Assembly (NCBI GenBank): GCA_964544765.1
Contig: CAZJDM010000022.1
Location: 1 to 40,744, forward strand
Length of the DNA: 40,744 nt
Source: CAZJDM01 sp964544765
Lineage (GTDB): Bacteria > Bdellovibrionota_B > Oligoflexia > CAYFLR01
Reading direction: 5' to 3'
Under the pieces are notes generated by a model, which saw only the letters and a list, made by a program, of their open reading frames with translations, ran no database searches and was not told where the DNA came from. The translations under genes were made by a program, and so were the position numbers. Shown here in pieces: positions 27,240 to 34,703 of this stretch; position 1 is the stretch's first letter; the number at the start of each line of letters is the position of its first letter.

Positions 27240-28160
27240 ATGAAGGATACAACCAAAACTGTCCTGGCTGATGGTCGAGAAATTATTTACAAAAATACCA
27301 AAGTGATGGGTATAATCAATATAACCCCTGATTCATTTTATCAAGGATCAAGCGTTTTAGAAAGTTCAAGCGTTTTAGAAAGTTCAAGAGTTTTGAAAAG
27401 ATCGATGACTCTATCTGAAAAGAAGGTACTAACGGCTGTTGAATCAATGATAAATGACGGCGCTGATATAATCGATATCGGGGGAGAATCTTCGCGACCT
27501 GGATCGGACCCTGTATCCGAAGATCTAGAAATCCAAAGAATAGAGCCCATTATTTCTGCTGTCAAAAAAGAGTTCCAAAATACGACCATTATATCCATTG
27601 ACACCTATAGATCTAAAACAGCCCAAGTAGCAATAAATGCTGGAGCTGATATTATTAATGATATCAGTGCTATGACCTTTGATAAAAAAATGATTGAAGT
27701 AGTAAAAAGGTATAATGTACCTATTATTTTAATGCATATCAAAGGTACACCCAAAAATATGCAAAGTAATCCTGTCTATAAAGACGACGTAATTGATGAA
27801 ATTTATCAATTTCTAAGCAATAGAATTAAATTTGCGAAAAGTCAGGGAATAGCCAAAGACAAACTAATAATAGATCCAGGTTTTGGTTTTGGAAAAACAG
27901 CAAATCACAATTTGACAATTGTAAAAAGAATTACCGAGTTTAAAACTCTTAATGTACCTATTTTATTAGGAATATCAAGAAAATCCACTATAGGAAAGAT
28001 TTTGGAAGGAGTTCCTGCCTCTGAAAGACTCGAAGGAACCATCGCCCTCAACTCTATCGCTTGTTTACATGGAACAGATATTATTAGAGTTCATGATGTA
28101 AAAGAAAATATTAACGCCATCAAAACGGTCGAAACAATTAAAAGTAATTATAGTGAATAG
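27240..28160 (+). CDS. folP: Dihydropteroate synthase with an enlarged loop 1
   Basis: FolP condenses 6-hydroxymethyldihydropterin diphosphate with p-aminobenzoate. Family motifs are NITPDSF (27-33), GGESSRPG (81-88), IDTYRS (120-125), NDIS (140-143), MHIKGTPKNMQ (165-175), GISRKSTIG and RVHDV near the end. The length is 306 residues. Residues 37-54 are three repeat units (SSVLES type) in loop 1, the flexible loop that closes over the active site. The last codons and TAG stop lie in a 9-bp repeat array leading to folK. It is the target of sulfonamides in other bacteria. Confidence 0.95.
   Translation: MKDTTKTVLADGREIIYKNTKVMGIINITPDSFYQGSSVLESSSVLESSRVLKRSMTLSEKKVLTAVESMINDGADIIDIGGESSRPGSDPVSEDLEIQRIEPIISAVKKEFQNTTIISIDTYRSKTAQVAINAGADIINDISAMTFDKKMIEVVKRYNVPIILMHIKGTPKNMQSNPVYKDDVIDEIYQFLSNRIKFAKSQGIAKDKLIIDPGFGFGKTANHNLTIVKRITEFKTLNVPILLGISRKSTIGKILEGVPASERLEGTIALNSIACLHGTDIIRVHDVKENINAIKTVETIKSNYSE
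27348..27401 (+). repeat. 18-bp in-frame repeat in folP loop 1
   Basis: TCAAGCGTTTTAGAAAGT occurs twice perfectly (27348-27365 and 27366-27383) and once as TCAAGAGTTTTGAAAAGA (27384-27401). The encoded units are SSVLES, SSVLES and SRVLKR. Confidence 0.95.
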
Positions 28161-28231
28161 AAATAGAGTGAATAGAGTGAGTAAAGTTAGTAGAGTTAGT
28201 AGAGTAATCATATTAATAGAGTAAATAAGTG
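28152..28231 (+). repeat. 9-bp repeat array containing the folP stop and the folK start
   Basis: Units of the type AGTGAATAG run from the last codons of folP (28152-28160, stop TAG) through AGTGAATAG, AGTGAGTAA, AGTTAGTAG and AGTTAGTAG. Looser copies follow up to AGTGAGTA (28228-28235), whose GTG is the folK start. Each unit can supply a GTG and a stop. This fills the whole 68-bp gap and leaves no conventional Shine-Dalgarno sequence apart from the AGAG-type repeats themselves. Confidence 0.85.
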
Positions 28232-28693
28232 AGTATTGTATATATTTCCTCCGGCAGTAACCTAGGTGATAAAAAAGCCAATATACTTAGAGCCATTGAT
28301 AAGATCAAAAGATCAAACATTGAGGTCCTCAATGTTTCCTCCTTTTATAGAACCAAGCCTTACGGTTATCAGAATCAAGATGATTTTTATAATATTGTAA
28401 TAAAAATCAAAACCACCCAGAGTCCCCAGAATCTTTTGAAATTATGTTTAGAAATTGAAAAAGAAATGGGTAGAACCAGAACCATTAAGTGGGGACCCAG
28501 GACTATCGATTTAGATCTATTGTTTTTTGATAAAAAAATCATCAACACCGATCAACTGGTTATACCCCACCCAGACTTGCATAATAGGGAATTTGTGCTA
28601 AAACCTCTTTTGGAAATATCTCCCCAATTAGTGCATCCTATTTTTAAAAAGACAATTCAAGATTTATATAAAGAATTAGTAAGTTGTATATGA
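28229..28693 (+). CDS. folK: HPPK, 6-hydroxymethyldihydropterin diphosphokinase
   Basis: FolK transfers pyrophosphate from ATP to 6-hydroxymethyldihydropterin, giving the FolP substrate. The 154-residue protein shows SSGSNLGD (7-14), SFYRTKPYGYQNQDDFYN, EKEMGRTRTIKWGPRTIDLDLL (in two parts, with the two metal-binding Asp) and HPDLHNREFVLKPL, all HPPK hallmarks. The start is GTG within a repeat unit. The 3' end overlaps the convergent pabC by 18 bp. Confidence 0.95.
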   Translation: MSIVYISSGSNLGDKKANILRAIDKIKRSNIEVLNVSSFYRTKPYGYQNQDDFYNIVIKIKTTQSPQNLLKLCLEIEKEMGRTRTIKWGPRTIDLDLLFFDKKIINTDQLVIPHPDLHNREFVLKPLLEISPQLVHPIFKKTIQDLYKELVSCI

Positions 28694-29737
28694 AAAACAA
28701 TTTTCTAAATATTCACCTAATTCAGAATTATTAGCCTTTATTGATTTAAAATAGTCCAAAACACCTGATAAAAAGACTTTATATTTATTGAAATTGTAGT
28801 GAAAATTATTAATAGATGGAACAAACTGAATAGGTTTTAACGAATTGGTCAAAAAGGCAAAATCATAGGATGTAATTTCTTTTATAGAGATATTTGTCTG
28901 TTTTACATTGAAATTATTGATAAACTCATTTCTCATAATACCTGGTAAGCAAGGGGAATATTTATAAGGAGTAAATATTGAGTTCCCTTTGACAAAAAAG
29001 ATATTTGATATTGTTGTTTCACAAATTTCATTTTTTTCATTACCAATCAATATGTCACAACCTTCACCAAGCCCTCCTTTTGAATTTGAACCATTATAAC
29101 CATTATTAAAATAATTGTCGGTAAGGTTTTGATAAACGCTTCGATCAATATTTTTATGATAAAAAAAAGCATTGTCTCTTTTATAGACATTAGGAATGAA
29201 TTTTAAATTCACTCGTGTGAAAAGAGTCTCTTTATCTAGTTTGGTAATCTTGAAAAAATAGCTATTTATAGAGTTTGAATATAGATTTAACCTAAATGGC
29301 TCTGGCTTCATATCCAATTTCAGATCATTATTTAAAATGCTTAAAACCATCTCCATTAATATTTCACTAACATCATTGCCGTTAGTGTTATTGTCATTGT
29401 CATTGTTATTACTATTCTTATTGTTGTTCTTATTAAAACAATGATTTTTCTGTTTATGGTGAATATTTTTATTATCCATTATCGATATTGATATTGAGTT
29501 GATTAATCTATTTAGGTGTTCTTTTAAATAAAAAGCCTTTTTATAAAATAAAATGGTCTCAAAAAATCCATCCATACAATTTTTTAATTCGTTTTGTAAT
29601 TCTTTCTCTGTAAATACTACGACAGCTGGTTGAGCAAGATTTAATTGTAATTGTGCGCTGAAAACTGTGGGGAATTGTAAATCTTGTTGTAAAACCATTG
29701 CTATATCTTTTTTCAATAAATAAAACCGGTTAACCAC
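28676..29737 (-). CDS. pabC: Aminodeoxychorismate lyase (class IV PLP enzyme) with Asn-rich and repeat-derived insertions
   Basis: PabC releases pyruvate from 4-amino-4-deoxychorismate to give p-aminobenzoate. Class IV landmarks are MDGFFETILFYKKAFYLKEH (55-74), the candidate PLP lysine K195 in HKNIDRSVY, E250 in ETTISNIFF, and TPYKYSPCLPGIMR. The 353 residues exceed the usual roughly 270. Residues 88-122 are an Asn-rich tract (FNKNNNKNSNNNDNDNN), and residues 21-30 (QFPTVFSAQL) come from the dispersed 29-bp repeat. The GTG start at 29737 overlaps pabB by 25 nt; the ATG at 29698, just after the pabB stop, is a good alternative. Confidence 0.85.
   Translation of the reverse strand: MVNRFYLLKKDIAMVLQQDLQFPTVFSAQLQLNLAQPAVVVFTEKELQNELKNCMDGFFETILFYKKAFYLKEHLNRLINSISISIMDNKNIHHKQKNHCFNKNNNKNSNNNDNDNNTNGNDVSEILMEMVLSILNNDLKLDMKPEPFRLNLYSNSINSYFFKITKLDKETLFTRVNLKFIPNVYKRDNAFFYHKNIDRSVYQNLTDNYFNNGYNGSNSKGGLGEGCDILIGNEKNEICETTISNIFFVKGNSIFTPYKYSPCLPGIMRNEFINNFNVKQTNISIKEITSYDFAFLTNSLKPIQFVPSINNFHYNFNKYKVFLSGVLDYFKSIKANNSELGEYLENCFSYTTY
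29372..29476 (-). repeat. Asn-codon (AAT/AAC) low-complexity tract in pabC
   Basis: The minus strand is rich in AATAAC/AATGAC-type hexamers (plus strand TTGTCATTGTCATTGTTATT), encoding a 35-residue Asn/Asp/Lys-rich loop. It lies between the N-terminal and C-terminal parts of the class IV fold. Confidence 0.75.
29649..29676. repeat. Diverged copy of the 29-bp dispersed repeat inside pabC
   Basis: AATTGTGCGCTGAAAACTGTG, less its last base, continues with GGGAATT-type sequence to 29676. It matches the 29-bp arm at 17839-17867 at about 25 positions, allowing a 1-nt gap. It is read in frame as QFPTVFSAQLQ; the lipoprotein-side copy would be read as NFPTVSSVQF. The copy count in the genome is unknown. 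Confidence 0.75.
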
Positions 29738-31137
29738 TTTGTTTTTTGAAGGTTTTCCTTATATTCTTCCTCGGGATCAGAATCATATACTATTCCTCCA
29801 CCAGCCGCTGTATTTAATTTTCCTGATTCAATATCATGATCAAAACTTCCCCAGGCTGTTCTTATGGCAATGTTAAGATTTAAATAATCAAAAAAAGAAT
29901 AAAAACCAATACTACCAGTATAAATATTTCTTTCCCTTAATTCTAAACCTCTAATTAATTGCATTGCTTTTATCTTAGGACAACCCGTTACTGATCCCCC
30001 AGGAAACATCGCCTTAATTATATCAATATTACGGGTCTTATCTTTTAAGATCCCTACCACTGTTGACTCTGTATGATAAAGTGTCGCATATTCTTGTATT
30101 GTACAATGATCTTTAACTTTCACACTATTATATTTACACACCTTGCTGATATCATTTCTCAAAAGATCAACTATCATAGATAATTCAGCTTTTTCTTTAG
30201 AAGAGTTCAGTAAATTCTGACAATTCTGATAATTTTTACTACTCAATTTTGGATCATTAGTTTTAGCGGCGGTTCCTTTAATTGGCTTTGTTTGAATTTT
30301 ATTATCTTCTCGATATATAAAACTCTCCATCGAGGTTGATAATATCCACCTATTGGGATATTCAAGATAGGCAAAGTAATCAGCGGGGGTATTTTTTATC
30401 AATGAGTTGAATAAATTTAGTGGGTGTCCCTTATAATTAGAGCTGTACTCTGATGTATAGTTGATTTGATAAACATCTCCCTCATAAATATGATTTTTAA
30501 TTCTTTTGATTTTGTTTAAATAACCATCTTTAGTTATATTATTACTGAGTTTGTTAGTTAGTTTGAAACCTTTTGAATTAATTTCATATTCAGTTGTTTG
30601 ATTAAATTTTTTTATATTGTTATTTTGGTGTAATACTATTTCGACTCGATAATAATCATCCTTTTCTCTAACTAAAATATTTCGGTAAAATACTCCATAC
30701 GCAATTGATTTATCTGATATTGGATTTCCTTTAAAATCATCTAGAAGTTTATAACATTCATAATTCAAACTTATTATCAAACCGCAATATTTCTTCTTTA
30801 ACCAATCATCGCCCCCTGAATTGTTATTAATTGGATTATTCTTATCAACTGAATTTGAAAGATAATTACTAAAAAAATATTCTAAATATTCAAAAAAATT
30901 ATATTCTCTTTGATCCAAAATACTGTCTTGTTCGATATCAAAGCAAGTGGTGGTTTTCTCATTACCATAAAAATAATACTTTGGATTTTCACCAATGATA
31001 AATGAAGATATTTCCTTTGATTGGGGATTGACTCCCATTAATATACTATTAAAACGCTTATATTTAGAAAGATACGGTTTAACATCGATATAATGAGTTT
31101 TTTTTACAATTATGTCTTTGATCATAGTTTTGATCAT
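29713..31137 (-). CDS. pabB: Aminodeoxychorismate synthase component I
   Basis: With PabA it converts chorismate and glutamine to 4-amino-4-deoxychorismate. The 474-residue protein belongs to the chorismate-binding family, with EGDVYQINYT, PIKGT (285-289; the Lys distinguishes PabB from TrpE's PIAGT), ELSMIVDLLRND, FPGGSVTGCPKIKAM and the closing GGGIVYDSDPEEEY. It is flanked by pabA upstream and pabC downstream on the same strand. The first codons are duplicated (12-bp repeat MIKT-MIKD), giving two ATGs, at 31137 and 31125. Confidence 0.93.
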   Translation of the reverse strand: MIKTMIKDIIVKKTHYIDVKPYLSKYKRFNSILMGVNPQSKEISSFIIGENPKYYFYGNEKTTTCFDIEQDSILDQREYNFFEYLEYFFSNYLSNSVDKNNPINNNSGGDDWLKKKYCGLIISLNYECYKLLDDFKGNPISDKSIAYGVFYRNILVREKDDYYRVEIVLHQNNNIKKFNQTTEYEINSKGFKLTNKLSNNITKDGYLNKIKRIKNHIYEGDVYQINYTSEYSSNYKGHPLNLFNSLIKNTPADYFAYLEYPNRWILSTSMESFIYREDNKIQTKPIKGTAAKTNDPKLSSKNYQNCQNLLNSSKEKAELSMIVDLLRNDISKVCKYNSVKVKDHCTIQEYATLYHTESTVVGILKDKTRNIDIIKAMFPGGSVTGCPKIKAMQLIRGLELRERNIYTGSIGFYSFFDYLNLNIAIRTAWGSFDHDIESGKLNTAAGGGIVYDSDPEEEYKENLQKTKWLTGFIY

Positions 31138-31186
31138 AGTTATGAGTTATACAATTATATTTATATTAAATTGTGATGTAATAATG

Positions 31187-31774
31187 TTAAATTACCACCT
31201 TTTGAACAAAATTTTCTATATTTTGAAAACCAAATTCTGACATAAATGATTCTGGATGATACTGTAACCCAAAAAGAGGATACTTCTTATGACTAATCGC
31301 CTGTATCACTCCATCCTCGCTTTTTGCATTAATATGAAATTCTTCAGATGTTTTATCTTCAACACATAAACTATGATATCGGGCAATTTTGAAATGGTTA
31401 GGAACACCTCTAAACAAATCATTGCCATCATGATTGCATATTGAGGTTTGACCATGAATAGGATAAGGGGTCTTTTGAACTTTATAACCAAAAGCATCTG
31501 CTATACATTGCATTCCAAGACAAACCCCTAAAATTGGTTTTGTTCTATAATAATTTCTTATTACTAATGTTGAAATACCAGCTTCAATGGGTGAAGAAGG
31601 ACCAGGTGAAACTACTATAGCATTATATTGATCAATTTCTCGGCTGAATTTTTTTAGAATTACATCGTTTTTTATGATCTTAATATTAATCTTATTAGAC
31701 ACTTTATAGAACAAATGTTCTAGATTGTAGGTAAAGCTATCATAATTGTCGATAAATAAAATTTTACATTTCAT
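31187..31774 (-). CDS. pabA: Aminodeoxychorismate synthase component II (glutamine amidotransferase)
   Basis: The 195-residue class I amidotransferase has IDNYDSFTYNL at the N-terminus, the nucleophile C85 in GVCLGMQ, and H173/E175 in QYHPESF. It delivers ammonia from glutamine to PabB. TrpG (anthranilate synthase) is homologous, but the next gene is a PIKGT-type pabB followed by pabC, so the p-aminobenzoate role is favoured; dual use is possible. It is the first gene of the minus-strand pab operon. Confidence 0.92.
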   Translation of the reverse strand: MKCKILFIDNYDSFTYNLEHLFYKVSNKINIKIIKNDVILKKFSREIDQYNAIVVSPGPSSPIEAGISTLVIRNYYRTKPILGVCLGMQCIADAFGYKVQKTPYPIHGQTSICNHDGNDLFRGVPNHFKIARYHSLCVEDKTSEEFHINAKSEDGVIQAISHKKYPLFGLQYHPESFMSEFGFQNIENFVQKVVI

Positions 31775-31930
31775 AACTTATTTGTAATACCATATTCAAT
31801 CTCCGATACAATTTATTTTTCCGCCTCATCATATACTAATAGTCTTACTGTCAAGAAAATCACAATCAAACAATTTGACACTCTAAATACCTAGATGTAA
31901 ATTTTTATGAGTGAATATCGCTAATATTTT

Positions 31931-31953
31931 GATGGGCGGAAAACCCGCCTATC
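31931..31953 (-). terminator. Strong GC-rich hairpin just after the acyltransferase stop
   Basis: GATGGGCGG and CCGCCTATC can form a 9-bp stem (one G-U) with a 5-nt loop, 3 nt beyond the stop of the minus-strand acyltransferase gene. It is the most GC-rich hairpin nearby. No U-tract follows on the minus strand, so it may be an mRNA-stabilising or Rho-assisted end rather than a classic terminator. Confidence 0.55.
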
Positions 31954-31956
31954 ACA

Positions 31957-32802
31957 CTAATCTTGTATATCAATAGCACCAAAATACTCATAAGGATCAG
32001 AAAAATACTTATTTAAACTGGCGGACATTCGCGCTAGATGGGACCCATCCAATAAACGATGATCAAAAGTGACATGTAATTGCATAGTTTTGCCGACCTT
32101 AATATTACCTTCTTCCACCACCGGCTGATCTATAACAGGACCGACTGTAAGTAAAAGAGGCACCCTACTATATGGCACCAATGGAACATAAGCCTGTTCT
32201 AATCCTAAAGAAGCAATATTAGTGATCATTACTGAACCAAAGGCATCTTTGGGAACACCGAACATCTTTAAATTAAGATTAAAGGTATAATTTAAAAAAG
32301 CCGTCAAATTTAAAAGAGGTTTAGCTAAGAAAAAAGGCAACCATCTAAACATATTTCGTGTTTGATCGAAGTTCTCATCAGTGCCTTTTTTAATCTTTTT
32401 TACTCCTACCGAAAATTCCTCTATTATATCTTCAAACGTTTTATTATGTGGATCATAGATAGTAAGACCCGATAAATCAAATTCACCAGTCTTATGATCT
32501 TTCAAAAACACCTGCGAAAAGATCCCTATACTTTTCTTATGATAAATACGCTGATAACGAATAATAGAGTTGGAATCAGGAACATCATTCAGGACCATCC
32601 CCACCCCTTTGATCAGCAAATGTTGTATCGTTAGGGGCTTGCGTTTTTTCTCCCTATAACCATTTATATATTCCAATACCCTTTCCATTCGCAGGGTTAA
32701 GGTGCCATATACAGAAGGATCACCCGGACTATCCCAGGTAGCCAATCCAATGCGCCGCATCGGAGAATAGATTTTCTTTCTGGTTAAACTTAAGTTCCCC
32801 AT
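31957..32802 (-). CDS. Stand-alone 2-oxoacid dehydrogenase E2-type acyltransferase domain protein
   Basis: The 281 residues correspond to only the catalytic domain of E2 acyltransferases. The active-site motif DHRLLDGSH is intact near the C-terminus, preceded by SVMITNIASLG. There is no lipoyl domain, no E1/E3-binding domain and no E1 or E3 gene nearby. The segment RWLPFFLAKPLLNLTAFLNY could touch a membrane. It may acylate another carrier or substrate, or use a lipoyl carrier encoded elsewhere. It is single-gene with its own hairpin end. Confidence 0.82.
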   Translation of the reverse strand: MGNLSLTRKKIYSPMRRIGLATWDSPGDPSVYGTLTLRMERVLEYINGYREKKRKPLTIQHLLIKGVGMVLNDVPDSNSIIRYQRIYHKKSIGIFSQVFLKDHKTGEFDLSGLTIYDPHNKTFEDIIEEFSVGVKKIKKGTDENFDQTRNMFRWLPFFLAKPLLNLTAFLNYTFNLNLKMFGVPKDAFGSVMITNIASLGLEQAYVPLVPYSRVPLLLTVGPVIDQPVVEEGNIKVGKTMQLHVTFDHRLLDGSHLARMSASLNKYFSDPYEYFGAIDIQD

Positions 32803-32825
32803 CTATCATCCTAAGCAAATGTTAA

Positions 32826-32996
32826 CTAAATCTTTCTTAATAAAGAACAGGCCCTTTTGATACCACCTTTACAGGCCCCATTGAAATAACTAACAGCCTT
32901 ATCATTCTTACCACCTTGTCTTAACAATAATCCATTATTGTAACAAGCTTTCTTTTCACCACACTTACCAGCGCACAATTTAATGATGCAAACTAA
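32826..32996 (-). pseudogene. Remnant of a Cys-containing Sel1/TPR-like repeat gene
   Basis: A start-less frame of 56 codons ends at TAG 32826-32828. It reads like the final units of a Sel1-like/Hcp-type repeat protein: CGEKKACYNNGLLLRQGG, then KAVSYFNGACKGGIKRACSLL. The Cys spacing and the A-C-Y-N-x-G pattern are characteristic of that family. An in-frame stop lies just upstream and the frame overlaps the 3' end of the DUF1207-like gene, so this is most likely a truncated gene end left by a deletion. Confidence 0.6.
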
Positions 32997-33771
32997 TCAA
33001 TATACCCCAATGTTGATGATTCACCTTCCAAAACTGGCCCCTAATATCATGTCCCTTATAGTAATAGATGCCGAAAGATAAGCTCTCTTTCATAGATAAC
33101 ATGGTAGTAAGATATATGTTATTCAGAGTATTATTTTCCCTGGACCATTCAAGGTATCCACTATTAACCAAGGACCAATTTTGGTAAATCGACTTGAAAA
33201 TACTATAACCGCCATATATACCCCACCCGGCCATTGTATCTGATACTATCTCTGGTATAGTATGAGTTAAAAGTATGCCGCCAATATAAACATTAAAAAA
33301 TTTTCCGTTTTTCTCTAGGGAAAAACGACTATATTCCCGCGAAAAAGATATAGTAGGGTCCTTATATGGCACCACATATTCTGAGATATGGGCCGAATGA
33401 TGGATAAAACGATATCGTAAATCAATATTATCGAATTTAATCAATGCATGATAACCAAAATAACCATCTATAGTTTGCAAAATGAATTTATCACGACTGG
33501 AAGATACGACCCCATCTAAACCAGAATGAATCTCTGCCTTTTTCCAATCCGCCTGATTAAACCAAAAAGTTTTACCAAAGCTCTGATAAAGGTAACCACC
33601 ATTTCCTAAATAAATAGAAAATCCAGGATCCTGAATACTTTGACTTAAAGACTTGTCAGCATATAGAGGATAGACAAACCATGTTACTAACAATGTTACT
33701 AAGAATAAATGAATAATTGCCAAAAATGACCATTTTTGCCAAAAAACAGTTGATTTATTTGGATTTTTCAT
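32980..33771 (-). CDS. DUF1207-like envelope protein
   Basis: The 263-residue protein has one N-terminal hydrophobic segment (residues 14-36, signal peptide or anchor). Its beta-rich body contains RYRFIHHSAHISEYVV and, at the end, GIYYYKGHDIRGQFWK. These fit the general DUF1207 pattern (YH-x-SSHLGDEY..., YY-x-G-x-GQF) known from outer-membrane-type proteins of Gram-negatives. The match is from memory and moderate. Function unknown. Its stop is followed by an out-of-frame Sel1-like remnant. Confidence 0.55.
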   Translation of the reverse strand: MKNPNKSTVFWQKWSFLAIIHLFLVTLLVTWFVYPLYADKSLSQSIQDPGFSIYLGNGGYLYQSFGKTFWFNQADWKKAEIHSGLDGVVSSSRDKFILQTIDGYFGYHALIKFDNIDLRYRFIHHSAHISEYVVPYKDPTISFSREYSRFSLEKNGKFFNVYIGGILLTHTIPEIVSDTMAGWGIYGGYSIFKSIYQNWSLVNSGYLEWSRENNTLNNIYLTTMLSMKESLSFGIYYYKGHDIRGQFWKVNHQHWGILISLHH

Positions 33772-33879
33772 GCTTTATTGATGATAGTAAATGAGTGGAT
33801 ATTTGTCCAATAATAATTATCCAATACTCAATTTATATTTACGCAATGTATAAACAACTATTGATTATGACTATTGACT

Positions 33880-34590
33880 ATGGAAAAAACAATACCAAAA
33901 GAATGGCAAAAGGTCGCTGATCAAATCCATAATAAAGCTAACAAGCTTTTTAAAAGCTTCTTTTTTTATCCTCAAATAGACTCAACAAATAAAGCGGCCA
34001 AAGATTATGCCGCTACACCTAACGCTGTTTCTTCGATTCATTTTACTCTTAATCAAACCCAAGGCAAAGGACAGTATGACCGCACATGGTTCAGCTCATC
34101 ACAAAATCTAACTTTTACTTTATTGTACTTATCTCCAAACTCCAACATTCCAACATCTATATTCACAGTATTAACCGCTATGGGTATCGCCCAAACAGTT
34201 TATGACTTAACAAGCATTAAACCACGATTAAAATGGCCCAACGACTTGTTAATCAATAATCGCAAGTTTTGTGGAATATTATCCGCTGGAAAAACTGTTG
34301 GACAGGAAATAAAGTATATCTTGATGGGAATAGGATTAAACGTCAATGAAACCCGGTTTCCCCAAGAAATAAAACCTACCACTACCTCCCTCAAAATAGA
34401 AACAGGTGATCATATATCATTACCTCAAATTTTTCCCAAATTAATTTCAAACATCGAATTTTATCTCCTGGAAAAACATTCTTTAAATGGTATAATAACC
34501 TCATTAAAAGAGGTAAATTTCCTATCTCTTGAAAATGAATTTATTGATTCAATAAATCAACAATTCCGAAGTGAAGAACCCAGCGACTAA
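33880..34590 (+). CDS. birA: Biotin--[acetyl-CoA carboxylase] ligase, class I
   Basis: It attaches biotin to the carboxyl-carrier protein via biotinyl-AMP. Motifs are DSTNKAAKDYA, QTQGKGQYDRTW (the biotinyl-AMP loop, usually GRGRRGRxW), LKWPNDLLINNRKFCGIL and MGIGLNVNE. No helix-turn-helix domain is present, so it is a class I enzyme without repressor function. I chose ATG 33880; a TTG two codons earlier (33874) is possible. The start region is a near-duplicate, CTATTGATTATGA then CTATTGACTATGG. The Arg-poor nucleotide loop is somewhat unusual. Confidence 0.9.
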   Translation: MEKTIPKEWQKVADQIHNKANKLFKSFFFYPQIDSTNKAAKDYAATPNAVSSIHFTLNQTQGKGQYDRTWFSSSQNLTFTLLYLSPNSNIPTSIFTVLTAMGIAQTVYDLTSIKPRLKWPNDLLINNRKFCGILSAGKTVGQEIKYILMGIGLNVNETRFPQEIKPTTTSLKIETGDHISLPQIFPKLISNIEFYLLEKHSLNGIITSLKEVNFLSLENEFIDSINQQFRSEEPSD

Positions 34591-34605
34591 AGATCGCTGG
34601 GCTTC
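34573..34605 (+). terminator. Hairpin enclosing the birA stop codon
   Basis: CCCAGCGA (34579-34586) and TCGCTGGG (34594-34601) form a perfect 8-bp stem. It is extended by GAAG/CTTC (34573-34576 with 34602-34605) past a two-base bulge. The 7-nt loop contains the TAA stop of birA. There is no T-run, so it is an imperfect intrinsic terminator. A role in protecting or insulating the transcript is also possible. Confidence 0.6.
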
Positions 34606-34650
34606 CAACATAAATCATGATTTGGATAAAAAAGATGAACAATTCTATCA

Positions 34651-34700
34651 GAGTTAATTAGAGTTAATCAGAGTTAATTAGAGGTAATTAGGGATAATCA
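34651..34700 (+). repeat. 10-bp tandem repeat forming the leader of the acylase gene
   Basis: Five contiguous 10-bp units occupy 34651-34700: GAGTTAATTA, GAGTTAATCA, GAGTTAATTA, GAGGTAATTA, GGGATAATCA. They end 3 nt before the ATG. The last two units carry GAGG and AGGG, the only ribosome-binding-site-like sequences, so the Shine-Dalgarno element appears to have evolved within a repeat unit. Confidence 0.92.
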
Positions 34701-34703
34701 AAC

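Noticed and set aside
32959..32980. Fourth copy of the 29-bp dispersed repeat
   Set aside because: About 19 of 22 positions match, but the segment is also explained as Sel1-like coding sequence (KLCAGKCG). Not listed as a feature without a genome-wide search.
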